Under the pieces are notes generated by a model. It saw only the letters and a list, made by a program, of their open reading frames with translations, made no database searches and was not told where the DNA came from. 64,000 nucleotides of DNA from Tepidiphilus margaritifer DSM 15129 (GTDB lineage: Bacteria; Pseudomonadota; Gammaproteobacteria; Burkholderiales; Rhodocyclaceae). The DNA lies in assembly GCF_000425565.1 (NCBI RefSeq), contig NZ_AUDR01000017.1, positions 62,001 to 126,000 on the forward strand, read 5' to 3'. The position numbers and the translations under genes are program-made. Below, one piece after another: positions 17,674-28,040 of this stretch; positions within the stretch are counted from its first letter, which is position 1, and every line of letters begins with the position of its first letter.

Positions 17674-18483
17674 ATGCGTTGGGCATTGCTCATAGAATAC
17701 GCCGGGCAGGATTTTCATGGTTGGCAGACGCAGTCGGCGGAGCGCACGGTGCAGGCGGTGTTGGAGTCGGCGGTGAGTGCGCTCGCCGCCCACCCGGTGC
17801 GCCTGCATTGCGCCGGCCGCACCGATACCGGAGTGCATGCGCTCGCCCAGGTGGTGCATTTCGACACGGTGGCCGAACGTCCTGCCTCGGCCTGGGTGCG
17901 GGGGGTGAATGCCCGCTTGCCCGAGGACGTCGCCGTGCGGGCGGCCTGGCCCGTATCCCAGGCGTTTCACGCACGCTATCGCGCCACTTCCCGCCACTAC
18001 CGCTACGTACTCTACAACGCGCCGGTGCGCCCGGCCGTGCTCACCGGCCGGGTCGGTTGGGAGATGCGGCCGCTTGCGCTCGAGCCGATGCGCGAGGCTG
18101 CGGCGCTTCTTCTTGGCACGCACGACTTCTCGGCCTTTCGCGCCGCCCAATGCCAGGCGCGCTCCCCCGTGAAGACGCTCCATCGTCTCGAGATCACGCG
18201 CCGCGGCCCCTTCCTGCATTTCGATGCGCACGCCGATGCCTTTCTGCACCACATGGTGCGCAATCTCGTCGGCGCCCTCGTCTACGTGGGCAAGGGGCGT
18301 TTCCCGCCCGAATGGGTCGGCGAAGTGCTCGAGCGGCGCGAGCGGGCGCTTGCCGCCCCCACGTTCGCTGCCGCCGGGCTCTATTTCTGTGGGGTCGAGT
18401 ACCCGCCGGGACTAGGCGTGCCCGAGCGCATCGTGCGCCGGCCCGAATTCGGTCTATACGAGGAAGTGGATGTCTCATACTGA
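17674..18483 (+). CDS. truA: tRNA pseudouridine(38-40) synthase TruA
   Basis: 269 residues from the ATG at 17674. The catalytic aspartate lies in CAGRTDTGVHALAQVVHFD, with HMVRNLVGALVYVGKG near the C-terminus. It makes pseudouridine at positions 38-40 of tRNA anticodon stems. Start choice is open: a TTG at 17645 overlaps the fimV stop (TTGA) and has a good GGGAG site 6 bp upstream, adding ten residues; the GTG at 17665 is another option. The ATG was chosen because MRWALLIEYAGQDFHGWQ matches the usual family start. It overlaps trpF by 14 bp. Confidence 0.95.
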   Translation: MRWALLIEYAGQDFHGWQTQSAERTVQAVLESAVSALAAHPVRLHCAGRTDTGVHALAQVVHFDTVAERPASAWVRGVNARLPEDVAVRAAWPVSQAFHARYRATSRHYRYVLYNAPVRPAVLTGRVGWEMRPLALEPMREAAALLLGTHDFSAFRAAQCQARSPVKTLHRLEITRRGPFLHFDAHADAFLHHMVRNLVGALVYVGKGRFPPEWVGEVLERRERALAAPTFAAAGLYFCGVEYPPGLGVPERIVRRPEFGLYEEVDVSY

Positions 18484-19108
18484 TACTTGGCGTGTACGCG
18501 TGAAGATCTGCGGCCTGACGCGGCCCGAAGACGTGCGCGAGGCGTGCCGCTTGGGCGCCGATGCGCTCGGTTTCGTCTTCTATCCGCCCAGCCCCCGGGC
18601 GGTGACGATCGCGCAGGCCGAGGCCCTGCTCGCGGAAGTGCCCCCTTTCGTCACCACGGTGGGGCTCTTCGTCAATCCGGCCCCGGACGATGTGCAAGAG
18701 GTGCTCGAGCGTGTGCCGCTCGACCTGCTGCAGTTCCACGGCGATGAGTCGCCCGAGCTGTGCCGGCGTTTCGCCCGGCCTTATCTCAAGGCGCTGCGGG
18801 TGCGCCCGGGGCTCGATCTGCTAGAATTGGCGCGATGCTATCCCGACGCGAAGGGGCTGCTGCTCGATGCCGACTCCGCCGTTTGGGGCGGCAGCGGCCG
18901 TGCCTTCGATTGGAACCTGATCCCGCCGGGGCTGCCGCGCCCCGTGGTGCTCGCCGGGGGCCTTACGCCCGAGACGGTGGCCGAGGCGATCGCTCGGGTG
19001 CGACCGTGGGCCGTCGACGTCTCGAGCGGGGTCGAGGCAGCCAAAGGGATCAAATGCCCGCAGAGGATGGCGGCGTTCTTTGCCGCCGTGACCCAAGGAA
19101 TGCGCTGA
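18470..19108 (+). CDS. trpF: Phosphoribosylanthranilate isomerase
   Basis: 212 residues, a TIM-barrel enzyme. The conserved start [15 protein letters not shown], the [10 protein letters not shown] strand and the C-terminal [14 protein letters not shown] and [14 protein letters not shown] are visible. It performs the Amadori rearrangement of phosphoribosylanthranilate in tryptophan synthesis. It begins inside the truA 3' end and its stop overlaps the trpB ATG by one base, so translation is tightly coupled. trpE, trpG, trpD and trpC are not in the window; a split trp pathway with trpFBA here is the betaproteobacterial pattern. Confidence 0.97.
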   Translation: MSHTDTWRVRVKICGLTRPEDVREACRLGADALGFVFYPPSPRAVTIAQAEALLAEVPPFVTTVGLFVNPAPDDVQEVLERVPLDLLQFHGDESPELCRRFARPYLKALRVRPGLDLLELARCYPDAKGLLLDADSAVWGGSGRAFDWNLIPPGLPRPVVLAGGLTPETVAEAIARVRPWAVDVSSGVEAAKGIKCPQRMAAFFAAVTQGMR

Positions 19109-20304
19109 TGGATTATCACTACCCGGATGCCCGGGGCCATTTCGGTCCCTACGGAGGCGTCTACGTGGCCGAGACACTCGTGCCGGCGCTCGAGGCGCTC
19201 GCTCAGGCCTATGAGGAGGCCAAGCGCGACGCGTCTTTTCGTGCCGAGTTCGAGGATGAGCTCAAACATTACGTCGGCCGGCCCAGCCCCATCTACCACG
19301 CCAAACGCTGGTCGGAGACGTTGGGTGGGGCGCAGATCTACCTCAAGCGCGAGGATTTGAACCACACCGGCGCGCATAAGATCAACAACTGCATCGGCCA
19401 AGCGCTGCTCGCCCGGCGCATGGGCAAACCGCGCGTGATCGCCGAGACCGGCGCGGGGCAACACGGCGTGGCCACCGCCACGGTGGCGGCGCGCTACGGC
19501 ATGCGCTGCGTCGTCTATATGGGCGAGGAGGACGTGCGCCGGCAGGCGGCCAACGTCTATCGCATGAAGCTGCTGGGGGCCGAAGTGGTGCCGGTCTCCT
19601 CCGGTTCGCGCACGCTCAAGGATGCCCTCAACGAGGCCATGCGCGACTGGGTCACCAACGTGCACGACACCTTCTACATCCTCGGCACCGTGGCCGGGCC
19701 GCACCCCTATCCGGAGATGGTGCGCGACTTCCAGTCCGTCATCGGCAAGGAATGCCTGTGGCAGATGCCCGAGCTCATCGGCCGTCAGCCCGATTACGTG
19801 ATCGCCTGCGTCGGCGGGGGTTCCAACGCCATCGGGATCTTCTACCCCTATCTGGAGCACGAATCGGTGCGTCTGATCGGGGTGGAGGCGGCCGGCGAGG
19901 GGATCGAGACGGGGCGGCACGCGGCCACGCTCGTGGCCGGTCGCCCCGGCGTGCTGCACGGCAACCGCACCTACCTGCTGCAGGACGAGCACGGCCAGAT
20001 CCGCGAGACGCATTCCATCTCCGCCGGTCTGGACTATCCCGGCGTGGGGCCGGAGCATGCGCTCCTCAAGGATCTGGGGCGCGCCGAGTACGTGGCCGTG
20101 ACCGACGACGAGGCGCTGGCGGCCTTCCACTCGCTGTGCCGTTACGAGGGCATCATTCCCGCGCTCGAATCCTCGCACGCGCTCGCCTACGCGGCCAAGC
20201 TTGCGCCGAGCCTGCCGCGTGAGACGGTGTTGCTCGTCAATCTCTCGGGGCGCGGCGACAAGGACATGCACACCGTGGCCGAACGCTCGGGCATTCGTTG
20301 GTGA
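19108..20304 (+). CDS. trpB: Tryptophan synthase beta subunit
   Basis: 398 residues, as in E. coli (397). It is a PLP enzyme: the Schiff-base lysine is in [19 protein letters not shown], the phosphate-binding glycine loop is [12 protein letters not shown], and [17 protein letters not shown] is the substrate carboxylate loop. It condenses indole and serine to tryptophan in the alpha2beta2 complex with TrpA. It lies between trpF and trpA with one-base and 14-bp junctions. Confidence 0.98.
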   Translation: MDYHYPDARGHFGPYGGVYVAETLVPALEALAQAYEEAKRDASFRAEFEDELKHYVGRPSPIYHAKRWSETLGGAQIYLKREDLNHTGAHKINNCIGQALLARRMGKPRVIAETGAGQHGVATATVAARYGMRCVVYMGEEDVRRQAANVYRMKLLGAEVVPVSSGSRTLKDALNEAMRDWVTNVHDTFYILGTVAGPHPYPEMVRDFQSVIGKECLWQMPELIGRQPDYVIACVGGGSNAIGIFYPYLEHESVRLIGVEAAGEGIETGRHAATLVAGRPGVLHGNRTYLLQDEHGQIRETHSISAGLDYPGVGPEHALLKDLGRAEYVAVTDDEALAAFHSLCRYEGIIPALESSHALAYAAKLAPSLPRETVLLVNLSGRGDKDMHTVAERSGIRW

Positions 20305-20318
20305 ACGAGGAGCGTCCC

Positions 20319-21131
20319 ATGAACCGTATCGATCGCACCTTCGCTCGCCTGCGCGAGCAGGGGCGCAAGGCGCTCATCCCTTTCGTGACGGCGGGTTTTC
20401 CCTCGGTCGAAACAACGCAGGCGCTCTTGCCGGCGTTGGTGCGCGCCGGCGCCGACCTGATCGAACTGGGGATCCCTTTCTCCGACCCCATGGCCGATGG
20501 GCCGACCATCCAGCGTGCGAGCGAACGGGCTTTGGCGCAAGGCATGACGCTTGCTCGGGTGCTCGAGTTGGTGCGCGACTTTCGCCGCACCGATGCCGAT
20601 ACGCCCGTGGTGCTGATGGGCTACGCCAATCCGATCGAGGCGATGGGCGAGGCGCGTTTCGTGCAGGCGGCGCGTGAAGCCGGCGTCGACGGCGTGCTCA
20701 CCGTCGATTATCCGCCACAGGAGGCCGAACCGTTCGCCGCGCGGCTGCGCGAAGCGGGGCTGCACCCGATCTTTCTGCTCGCGCCCACTTCCAGACCAGA
20801 GCGGGCCGACGAGGTGGCGCGGCTCGGCGGCGGCTACGTCTATTACGTCTCGCTCACCGGCGTGACGGGGGCGGGCTCACTCGACGTCGCCTCGGTGCTC
20901 GCGCGCATTCCCGGTTTGCGCGAACGCACGGGCCTGCCCATCGCCGTGGGCTTCGGCATCCGGGATGCCCAAACGGCTGCGGAGATCGGCGCCGTGGCCG
21001 ACGCGGTGGTCATCGGCAGCCGGCTGCTCGAAATCCTGGAAGGCGCATCGGATGCCGACGAGGCGTGCCGCCGGGTGGAAGCATTTCTGCGTCCGATCCG
21101 TCGGGCGCTCGATGAAAAGGTGACTCGATGA
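20319..21131 (+). CDS. trpA: Tryptophan synthase alpha subunit
   Basis: 270 residues, as expected. The catalytic glutamate is in [19 protein letters not shown], and [27 protein letters not shown] and [13 protein letters not shown] follow the family pattern. It cleaves indole-3-glycerol phosphate to indole for TrpB. The ATG at 20319 has a GAGGAG site at 20307-20312; a TTG six residues upstream is unlikely. Its stop overlaps the accD start (ATGA), linking tryptophan and fatty-acid genes in one transcript. Confidence 0.97.
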   Translation: MNRIDRTFARLREQGRKALIPFVTAGFPSVETTQALLPALVRAGADLIELGIPFSDPMADGPTIQRASERALAQGMTLARVLELVRDFRRTDADTPVVLMGYANPIEAMGEARFVQAAREAGVDGVLTVDYPPQEAEPFAARLREAGLHPIFLLAPTSRPERADEVARLGGGYVYYVSLTGVTGAGSLDVASVLARIPGLRERTGLPIAVGFGIRDAQTAAEIGAVADAVVIGSRLLEILEGASDADEACRRVEAFLRPIRRALDEKVTR

Positions 21132-21997
21132 GCTGGCTCGACAAGATCCTGCCGCCGCGTATCCGGCGTGAAGTGAGCGGTGCGCGCCACAACGTCCCCG
21201 AGGGGCTGTGGACCAAGTGCGAAGCCTGCGACGAGGTGCTCTATGCTGCCGACCTCGAGCGCGAGTTGCGCGTCTGTCCCAAATGCGGTCATCACCATCG
21301 CATCCGCGCCCGTGCCCGGCTCGATGCGCTGCTCGACCCCGAAGGGCGAGTGGAGATCGGCGCTGAAGTGCGGCCGGTGGATGCGTTGAAATTCAAGGAC
21401 AGCAAACGCTACACCGACCGACTCAAGGAAGCGACCAAGGCCACGGGCGAGAGCGAGGCGCTCATCGTGCTCGCCGGGCATCTCGAGGCCCTGCCGGTGG
21501 TGGCGGCCTGTTTCGAGTTCGAATTCATGGGCGGTTCCATGGGTTCGGTCGTGGGTGAGCGTTTCGTCCGCGGGGTACGCCACGCCATCGAACATCGCTG
21601 CGGTTTCGTGTGCATCGCGGCGAGCGGCGGCGCGCGCATGCAGGAAGGGGTTCTGTCGCTCATGCAGATGGCCAAGACCAATGCCGTGCTCACGCAGCTC
21701 GCCCAGGCGCGGCTGCCCTTCGTCTCGGTGCTCACCGACCCGACGATGGGGGGCGTGTCGGCCAGTTTTGCCTTCATGGGGGACGTGGTCGTGGCCGAAC
21801 CGGGAGCGCTCATCGGGTTTGCCGGGCCGCGCGTCATCGAGCAGACGGTACGCCAAACGTTGCCGGAAGGGTTTCAACGCGCCGAGTTTTTGCTGGAAAA
21901 AGGCGCGCTGGATGCCATCATCGACCGGCGTCGGCTGCGGCCGTGGCTCGCGCGCACCTTTTCTCTGCTGGGGCTGCGCCCGCACGAGGTGGCATGA
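21128..21997 (+). CDS. accD: Acetyl-CoA carboxylase carboxyltransferase beta subunit
   Basis: 289 residues. The N-terminal four-cysteine zinc finger is present (C-x2-C at CEACDEVLY and C-x2-C at CPKCGHHHR). The carboxyltransferase core contains [37 protein letters not shown] and [16 protein letters not shown]. With AccA it transfers carboxyl from biotin carrier protein to acetyl-CoA to form malonyl-CoA. Four-base overlaps join it to trpA and folC; accD-folC is a conserved proteobacterial pair. Confidence 0.98.
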   Translation: MSWLDKILPPRIRREVSGARHNVPEGLWTKCEACDEVLYAADLERELRVCPKCGHHHRIRARARLDALLDPEGRVEIGAEVRPVDALKFKDSKRYTDRLKEATKATGESEALIVLAGHLEALPVVAACFEFEFMGGSMGSVVGERFVRGVRHAIEHRCGFVCIAASGGARMQEGVLSLMQMAKTNAVLTQLAQARLPFVSVLTDPTMGGVSASFAFMGDVVVAEPGALIGFAGPRVIEQTVRQTLPEGFQRAEFLLEKGALDAIIDRRRLRPWLARTFSLLGLRPHEVA

Positions 21998-23280
21998 CGC
22001 AGACTTCCGCTCTGGATCGCTGGCTGGAGCAGCTCGAAGCGCGCGCGGCGAGCCACGTGATCACCCTGGGGCTCGAGCGGGTGCGGGCGGTGCGCGAGCA
22101 GTTGCCTTTTACCTCCGATGCGGTCGTCATCACGGTGACCGGTACCAACGGCAAAGGCTCGACCTGTGCGCTGCTCGAAGCCATGCTGCGCGCCGGCGGC
22201 TATCGGGTGGGCTGCTACACCTCACCCCACCTCTTGCGCTACAACGAACGCGTGCGCCTCGACGGTCAGCCGATCGGCGACGAAGCCCTGCTTGCCGCCT
22301 TCGAAGCGGTAGAGGCGGCGCGTGGTGACGTGCCGCTCACCTATTTCGAGCACGGCACGCTGGCGGCCTGGGTGGCCTTCTGCCGCGAGCCGCTCGATGC
22401 CATCATCCTGGAAGTCGGCATGGGAGGGCGGCTGGACGCGACCAACGTCTTCGATACGGATGCCGCGATCCTCACCGGCGTGGCGCTCGACCATCAAGCC
22501 TGGCTCGGGCCGGACCGGGAGGCGATCGGGCGCGAAAAAGCCGGCATCTTCCGCCCTGGTCGGCCGGCCATCGTCGCCGATCCGGTGCCGCCGCGCTCGG
22601 TGCTGGAGACGGCCACCGCGCTCGGAGCCGAGCTCTACCGCCTCGGGGTGGACTTCGGCTACGATGGCGACCGTCAGCAGTGGCGCTGGTGGTCGAGCGC
22701 GGCGGGCAACCGCGGCGGTCTGCCCTATCCGGCACTACGCGGAGTCAATCAGCTGATGAACGCCTCCGCGGCCCTGATGGCGCTCACCTGCCTGCGCGAT
22801 CGCCTGCCGCTGGCGATGCAGGCGGTGCGCGAGGGCCTGATGACGGTGGAACTCCCGGGGCGCTTCCAGGTACTGCCCGGTCGCCCGAGCGTGATCCTCG
22901 ACGTCGCGCACAATCCGCAGGCCGCGGCGGTGCTCGCCGAGAACCTCGCCGCGATGCCGGGGTACCGCCGCACTTTGGCCGTGGTCGGCATGCTCGCCGA
23001 CAAGGACGTGGAGTCCGTGGCGCGGGTGCTCGCCCCCCGGGTCGATTGGTGGTTCGCCGCCGGCCTGCAAGGACCGCGTGCGCTCACGGCCGAGGCGCTC
23101 TCCGCGCGGTTGGAGTCCGTCGGCGTGGCGACTCAGGGAACCTTCTCTTCGGTGGCCGAAGCCCTTGCCGCAGCCCAGGCGCAGGCCAAGGACGATGATA
23201 GAATCGTCGTGTTCGGCTCTTTCCTCACGGTGGCCGATGCGCTGCGTGCGCTGCACGTCCAGGACACGGAAGCACGGTGA
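21994..23280 (+). CDS. folC: Dihydrofolate synthase / folylpolyglutamate synthase
   Basis: 428 residues. It belongs to the Mur-ligase superfamily: the P-loop [37 protein letters not shown], the metal site [12 protein letters not shown] and the C-terminal [16 protein letters not shown]. It adds glutamate to dihydropteroate and then to tetrahydrofolate. The stop overlaps the downstream SPOR gene GTG start. Bifunctionality is typical of single-copy proteobacterial FolC and is inferred here. Confidence 0.96.
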   Translation: MTQTSALDRWLEQLEARAASHVITLGLERVRAVREQLPFTSDAVVITVTGTNGKGSTCALLEAMLRAGGYRVGCYTSPHLLRYNERVRLDGQPIGDEALLAAFEAVEAARGDVPLTYFEHGTLAAWVAFCREPLDAIILEVGMGGRLDATNVFDTDAAILTGVALDHQAWLGPDREAIGREKAGIFRPGRPAIVADPVPPRSVLETATALGAELYRLGVDFGYDGDRQQWRWWSSAAGNRGGLPYPALRGVNQLMNASAALMALTCLRDRLPLAMQAVREGLMTVELPGRFQVLPGRPSVILDVAHNPQAAAVLAENLAAMPGYRRTLAVVGMLADKDVESVARVLAPRVDWWFAAGLQGPRALTAEALSARLESVGVATQGTFSSVAEALAAAQAQAKDDDRIVVFGSFLTVADALRALHVQDTEAR

Positions 23281-24026
23281 CGACCCAGGAAGAAACTCTC
23301 GAGCGGTTGCGCAGGGTACGGCGGCGTTTCGTCGGCGCGCTCGTCCTGTTGCTGGTCGCGCTCGTCACACTCCCTCTGGTGATGGAGAAGAAACCGCGAG
23401 GGGAGAAAGCCCCGGTCGAGGTGCGAATCCCTTCGCGCGATCAAGCGCCCGATACTTTGCCGCCACCTGCGGCCAGCCCCGACGCGACCCAGACGGCTGA
23501 TTCCGAAGTCACCCCGTCACCGGAAACCGAGCTCGCCGAGGCGCCCGTACCGGTTCCTCCGCCGCCGGTCAGGCAAGAGCTTCCGCCCAAACCAGAGCCG
23601 CCGCCCAAGCCGGCAACCCCCATCCCGCCGCGACCGGAAACAAACGTGGCGACAGCCAAACCCGTCGTGCCGCCGGAGCCTCCCAAGCCGGCGATCGAAC
23701 CCAAACCGGCACCGACCGTCAAACCCGATGCCTTGCAGGAAAAGGCCCGCGCGCTCGCCGCGCTGGAGGGTGCGTTGAAACCGGGGCAAAAGCTGCCTGG
23801 CTATTGGGTGGTGCAGGCGGGTGCCTTCCGCGACGAGGCCAAGGCAAAGCAGGTGGCCGGGCAGTTGCGCGGCGCCGGGCTCGATGCCTTCGTCGAAGGG
23901 GGGAACGATGGGTGGTATCGGGTGCGCATCGGTCCTTTCGTGAGTGAAGCCAAGGCGCAGTCGGCCAAGGCGATCGCCGAGCAACAGCACCTGAGTCCGC
24001 GCGTCGTGCATGTCGCTTCGCCATGA
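23277..24026 (+). CDS. DedD-like SPOR-domain cell-division protein
   Basis: 249 residues from a GTG overlapping the folC stop. A short cytoplasmic start is followed by one membrane helix (about 16-36, FVGALVLLLVALVTLPLVM), a proline-rich periplasmic linker (about 60-150) and a C-terminal SPOR domain (about 173-245, WVVQAGAFRDEAKAKQVAG, then YRVRIGPFVSEAKA). SPOR domains bind denuded septal glycan, so the protein probably joins the divisome. The folC-dedD-cvpA-purF order is shared with E. coli, which supports a DedD assignment. Confidence 0.88.
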   Translation: MTTQEETLERLRRVRRRFVGALVLLLVALVTLPLVMEKKPRGEKAPVEVRIPSRDQAPDTLPPPAASPDATQTADSEVTPSPETELAEAPVPVPPPPVRQELPPKPEPPPKPATPIPPRPETNVATAKPVVPPEPPKPAIEPKPAPTVKPDALQEKARALAALEGALKPGQKLPGYWVVQAGAFRDEAKAKQVAGQLRGAGLDAFVEGGNDGWYRVRIGPFVSEAKAQSAKAIAEQQHLSPRVVHVASP

Positions 24027-24529
24027 ATGAGTTCGATTATGCGGTATTCACGGTGATCGGCATCTCGCTCCTCGTGGGCGCTTGGCGGGGCATCGTCGCC
24101 GAGCTGCTCTCGGTGGTGGCCTGGGCGCTGGCGATCGCTCTGGGGTGGGCGTTCGGCTGGCCGATCGGCCGGGCATTCTATGCGGGTTGGTTCGCCGATC
24201 CCTTGCTGCAGCGCATCTTCGGTTTTGCGACGATTTTTCTTGCCATCTTCATGCTGATGGCGCTGGTACGGTACGCCATGCGCGAGATCTTGCACGCCAT
24301 CGGACTGGGGGGCGTGGACCGTCTGCTCGGTGCCGCCTTCGGTGTGCTGCGCGGAGCAGCGGTGGTGTTGCTGTGCGCGGCGGCGCTTTTGGCGGTCGGT
24401 GCCCAGGAATCCTCATGGTGGCAGCAGGCGCGCACGACGCCGTGGATCGTCGCGGCCTTGCAGCGCTTGGAACCTTGGCTGCCTCACCTCTTGATCGAGA
24501 AATTGCATTTGCCCAGGGAGATCGTTTGA
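24023..24529 (+). CDS. cvpA: CvpA family inner membrane protein
   Basis: 168 residues with four predicted membrane helices, beginning MNEFDYAVFTVIGISLLVGA and containing WRGIVAELLSVVAWALAIA and GGVDRLLGAAFGVLRGAAVV, all CvpA family traits. In E. coli it is needed for colicin V production and lies directly before purF, as here (stop and purF start adjacent). Its basic role in envelope homeostasis is poorly defined. It overlaps the SPOR gene by four bases. Confidence 0.92.
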   Translation: MNEFDYAVFTVIGISLLVGAWRGIVAELLSVVAWALAIALGWAFGWPIGRAFYAGWFADPLLQRIFGFATIFLAIFMLMALVRYAMREILHAIGLGGVDRLLGAAFGVLRGAAVVLLCAAALLAVGAQESSWWQQARTTPWIVAALQRLEPWLPHLLIEKLHLPREIV

Positions 24530-26065
24530 ATGTGCGGAATCATCGGGGTGGTCGCCCATCAGCCGGTCAATCAGCTCATCTACGACGGTTTGATGGTGCT
24601 GCAGCACCGTGGTCAGGACGCGGCAGGCATTGCCACCGGCTGCGACGACCGCTTCTACATGCACAAAGGGCCGGGCCTGGTGCGCGACGTTTTTCGCACG
24701 CGCAACATGCGCAGTCTCGTGGGCAACTGGGGCATCGGGCACGTGCGTTATCCCACGGCAGGGGATGCCTGCAATCCGGCCGAAGCACAGCCCTTCTACG
24801 TCAATTCGCCCTTCGGCCTGCTGCTCGCGCACAACGGTAACCTCACCAACGGCGAGGCGCTCAAACGCGAGATTTTCGAAACCGACCTGCGTCACATCAA
24901 CACCAATTCCGACTCCGAGATTCTGCTCAACGTCTTCGCCCACGAGCTCGCGGCTGCCGCCAAAGGAGCGAGACCGGACGACGAGGCGGTGTTCGCGGCG
25001 GTGCGGGGCGTGCATCGACGCTGCCGCGGCGCGTATGCCGTGGTGGTGATGATCGCCGGTTACGGTCTGCTCGCCTTCCGCGACCCCTACGGCATCCGTC
25101 CGCTCGTCTTCGGCCGCAACGAGACGCCCGCAGGGACGGAGTGGCTCGTGGCTTCCGAGTCGGTCGCGCTCGACACGCTGGGGTTTCGGCTGGTGCGCGA
25201 CGTTGCGCCGGGAGAGGCGATCCTCTTCGGCATCGACGGGACGATGCGCGCGCGCCAGTGTGCCGACGACCCGCTGCTCGCCCCTTGTCTCTTCGAATTC
25301 GTCTATTTGGCCCGCCCCGATTCGGTGATCGACGGGGTGTCGGTCTATGAGGCGCGCGTGAAGATGGGGGAATACCTCGCCGAACGTTTTCGTACCCGTT
25401 ATCCGCACGCGCGCATCGACGTGGTGATCCCGATTCCCGATTCCAGCCGGCCGGCGGCGCTGGAAATGGCTACCCGCCTGGGCTTGCCCTACCGCGAAGG
25501 CTTCGTCAAGAACCGCTACATCGGCCGTACCTTCATCATGCCGGGTCAGGCGGTGCGCAAGAATTCCGTGCGCAAGAAACTCAACGCCGTGCATCAGGAA
25601 TTCCGCGGCAAGCGCGTGTTGCTGGTCGACGACTCCATCGTGCGGGGCACCACCAGTCGCGAGATCATCCAGATGGCGCGCGATGCCGGGGCCGTGGAAG
25701 TCTTTCTCGCCTCGGCGGCTCCGCCCGTGCGCTACGCCAACGTCTACGGCATCGACATGCCGAGCCGCCGCGAGCTCATCGCCGCCTACTGCGACGAGGA
25801 AGAGGTGCGCCGCCAGATCGGCGCCGACGGCTTGCTCTATCAGGAACTCGAAGATCTCAAACGCGCCATCCAGAGCGTCAATCCGGCGATCCGGCGCTTC
25901 GAGTCTTCCTGCTTCGATGGCTGCTACATCACGGGCGACGTCACACCCGAATATCTCGAACGGATCGAACGGCGCGGCGAGGATCCGGCCGCTTCCCGGG
26001 AGGGTGAAGAAGGCGCCGGCGCGGCGCAGCTCGATCTCAACCTCCCCCTCGATCAGGATGCATGA
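24530..26065 (+). CDS. purF: Amidophosphoribosyltransferase
   Basis: 511 residues, close to E. coli PurF (505). The mature nucleophile is C2 in MCGIIGVVAHQPVNQLIY, the N-terminal class II glutaminase follows (GIGHVRYPTAGD, LAHNGNLTNGEAL), and the C-terminal phosphoribosyltransferase has the PRPP loop RVLLVDDSIVRGTTSREI. It forms phosphoribosylamine, the first committed step of purine synthesis. No PurR-type operator is obvious because the start abuts cvpA. Confidence 0.98.
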   Translation: MCGIIGVVAHQPVNQLIYDGLMVLQHRGQDAAGIATGCDDRFYMHKGPGLVRDVFRTRNMRSLVGNWGIGHVRYPTAGDACNPAEAQPFYVNSPFGLLLAHNGNLTNGEALKREIFETDLRHINTNSDSEILLNVFAHELAAAAKGARPDDEAVFAAVRGVHRRCRGAYAVVVMIAGYGLLAFRDPYGIRPLVFGRNETPAGTEWLVASESVALDTLGFRLVRDVAPGEAILFGIDGTMRARQCADDPLLAPCLFEFVYLARPDSVIDGVSVYEARVKMGEYLAERFRTRYPHARIDVVIPIPDSSRPAALEMATRLGLPYREGFVKNRYIGRTFIMPGQAVRKNSVRKKLNAVHQEFRGKRVLLVDDSIVRGTTSREIIQMARDAGAVEVFLASAAPPVRYANVYGIDMPSRRELIAAYCDEEEVRRQIGADGLLYQELEDLKRAIQSVNPAIRRFESSCFDGCYITGDVTPEYLERIERRGEDPAASREGEEGAGAAQLDLNLPLDQDA

Positions 26066-26075
26066 AAGGACGCTC

Positions 26076-27257
26076 ATGAACGACGGCAAGGGCTTGGGCA
26101 CGCGCGCGGTGCGCGATGGCGTGCTGCGCAGCCAATTCGGCGAGCATGCCGAAGGGCTCTATCTCACTTCGAGTTTCGTTTTCGCCGACGCGGCGCAAGC
26201 GGCGGCGCGCTTTCTCGAGCAGGAAGAAGGCTATACCTACAGCCGCTTCACCAACCCGACGGTGAGCATGTTCCAGGAGCGGCTCGCAAGCCTCGAGGGG
26301 GCGGAATCCTGCATCGCCGCCGCCTCGGGCATGGCGGCGATCCTGTGCACGGCCATGGCTTTCGTCTCCCAGGGAGAGGAGATCGTGGCTGGGCAGGGGC
26401 TCTTCGGCGCCACGCACCAGCTTTTCTCGGCAATCCTGCCGCGCTTCGGCATCACCACGCGCTTCGTCGATCTGGGCGATGCCGCGGCGCTGGAGGCGGC
26501 GCTCACTCCGCGCACTCGGCTCGTCTTCTGCGAGACGCCCAGCAACCCCCTCATGGAGCTCGTCGATTTGGCCTCGCTTGCCGAACGGGCGCACCGGGTC
26601 GGCGCTCTGCTCGCGGTCGATAACACCTTTTGCACGCCCATCGGACAGCAGCCGCTCGCCCTGGGGGCGGATCTGGTCATCCATTCGGCCACCAAATACC
26701 TCGATGGTCAGGGCCGGGTGCTCGGTGGGGCGGTGCTCGGTAGCCGCTCGCTCATCGATACGGTCTACCGCTTCCTGCGCACGGCAGGGCCCAGCCTTTC
26801 GCCCTTCAACGCCTGGGTGCTGGTGAAGAGCCTGGAGACGCTGCCGCTGCGGGTGCGGGTGCAGAGCGAGGCGGCGCTTGCGCTCGCGCGCTGGCTCGAG
26901 GGGCATCCGAACGTGGTGCAGGTGCGCTATCCCTGGCTCGAATCGCACCCGCAGCACGCGCTCGCGCGGCGCCAGCAGAAACTGGGAGGCGGCGTGGTGA
27001 GTTTTCGCGTACGCGGCGGGCGCAGCGAGGCCTGGCGCGTGATCGACTCCACCCGGATATTCTCCATCACCGGCAACCTCGGTGACGTCAAATCCACCAT
27101 TACGCACCCGGCGAGCACCACGCACGGGCGGCTGGCCCCGGAAGTGCGGCAGGCGATGGGCGTGGGCGAAGACCTGCTGCGCGTCTCGGTCGGTCTGGAA
27201 GAGATCGAAGACCTGCAAGCCGACCTCGCCCGCGGGCTGGACGCGATCGGTGGGTAG
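26076..27257 (+). CDS. metZ: O-succinylhomoserine sulfhydrylase
   Basis: 393 residues of the Cys/Met-metabolism PLP family. The PLP lysine is in SATKYLDGQGRVLGG, with SGMAAILCTAMAFVSQGEE and VDNTFCTPIGQQPLALGAD. Position directly after purF is the hallmark place of metZ in beta- and gammaproteobacteria. It makes homocysteine from O-succinylhomoserine and sulfide; O-acetylhomoserine use cannot be excluded. The ATG at 26076 has an AAGGA site; an in-frame ATG at 26058 overlaps the purF end. It converges on lpxH with a 3-bp gap and no terminator. Confidence 0.92.
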   Translation: MNDGKGLGTRAVRDGVLRSQFGEHAEGLYLTSSFVFADAAQAAARFLEQEEGYTYSRFTNPTVSMFQERLASLEGAESCIAAASGMAAILCTAMAFVSQGEEIVAGQGLFGATHQLFSAILPRFGITTRFVDLGDAAALEAALTPRTRLVFCETPSNPLMELVDLASLAERAHRVGALLAVDNTFCTPIGQQPLALGADLVIHSATKYLDGQGRVLGGAVLGSRSLIDTVYRFLRTAGPSLSPFNAWVLVKSLETLPLRVRVQSEAALALARWLEGHPNVVQVRYPWLESHPQHALARRQQKLGGGVVSFRVRGGRSEAWRVIDSTRIFSITGNLGDVKSTITHPASTTHGRLAPEVRQAMGVGEDLLRVSVGLEEIEDLQADLARGLDAIGG

Positions 27258-27260
27258 GAT

Positions 27261-28040
27261 TCAGCGGTGCTCGATCCTGGCCGGTGTCACGCCGTGCCAG
27301 GTGGTGCCTTCGGGGCCGATTTCCAGCCAGCGGGCGGTGTCGTGCCATTCTGGCAGCACCCAGCGCTCGCGCGTCTCGCCCGCGATCGAGTAACGATGCA
27401 CGGCGCAGCGGTGGGTGTGACCATGGAGCAACACCGCTGAAGGGTAGGTTTCGAGCCAGCGGCGGACTTCGTCCTCATTGACGTCGATCGGCGCCTCCAG
27501 CCCCCCCTGGTAGGCGCGGCTCTGCTCGCGTGAGCGCTGGGCGAAGGCGATACGCGCCGGCAAGGGCTGGGCGAGGAAGGCGGCCTGGGCGGCCGGCTGC
27601 CGCGCCTGGGCACGCCAGGCTTGATAGGCGTGATCGCCGGTACATAGGAGGTCGCCGTGGGTGAGCACGAAGGCTCGCCCGGCGATGTCCACGGCCACCG
27701 GATCGGGCAACATCACCCAGCCGGCGCGTGTGGCAAAGGTCTCGCCCACGAGGAAATCGCGGTTGCCGGCAAGGAAATGGAACGAGACGCCGCGTGCGCG
27801 GGCCTCGGCGAAGGCGGCGACGAGGGATTCCACTACCGGGTGCGTCCAGTCGTCGCCGATCCAGAATTCGAAGATGTCGCCCAGGAGGAAGACGGGCTCT
27901 TCTGCCGGGCGCTGGGTGAGCCATTCGCAGAAGGCGTGCAGGCGCGGTGTGTCACGATCGATGTCGAGGTGCAGGTCGGAGACGAGCGTGGCGCGCGGCA
28001 GGTGCAGGCGCGGCGCCTCGAATGTTGGCAGCGCCGTCAT
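27261..28040 (-). CDS. lpxH: UDP-2,3-diacylglucosamine diphosphatase
   Basis: 259 residues, near E. coli LpxH (240). It is a calcineurin-like metallophosphoesterase with the LpxH motif series [28 protein letters not shown] and HGHTHR. It cleaves UDP-diacylglucosamine to lipid X at the inner membrane, in lipid A synthesis. Its start overlaps the cyclophilin stop by three bases, as in many proteobacteria where ppiB/ppiA and lpxH are neighbours. Confidence 0.94.
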   Translation of the reverse strand: MTALPTFEAPRLHLPRATLVSDLHLDIDRDTPRLHAFCEWLTQRPAEEPVFLLGDIFEFWIGDDWTHPVVESLVAAFAEARARGVSFHFLAGNRDFLVGETFATRAGWVMLPDPVAVDIAGRAFVLTHGDLLCTGDHAYQAWRAQARQPAAQAAFLAQPLPARIAFAQRSREQSRAYQGGLEAPIDVNEDEVRRWLETYPSAVLLHGHTHRCAVHRYSIAGETRERWVLPEWHDTARWLEIGPEGTTWHGVTPARIEHR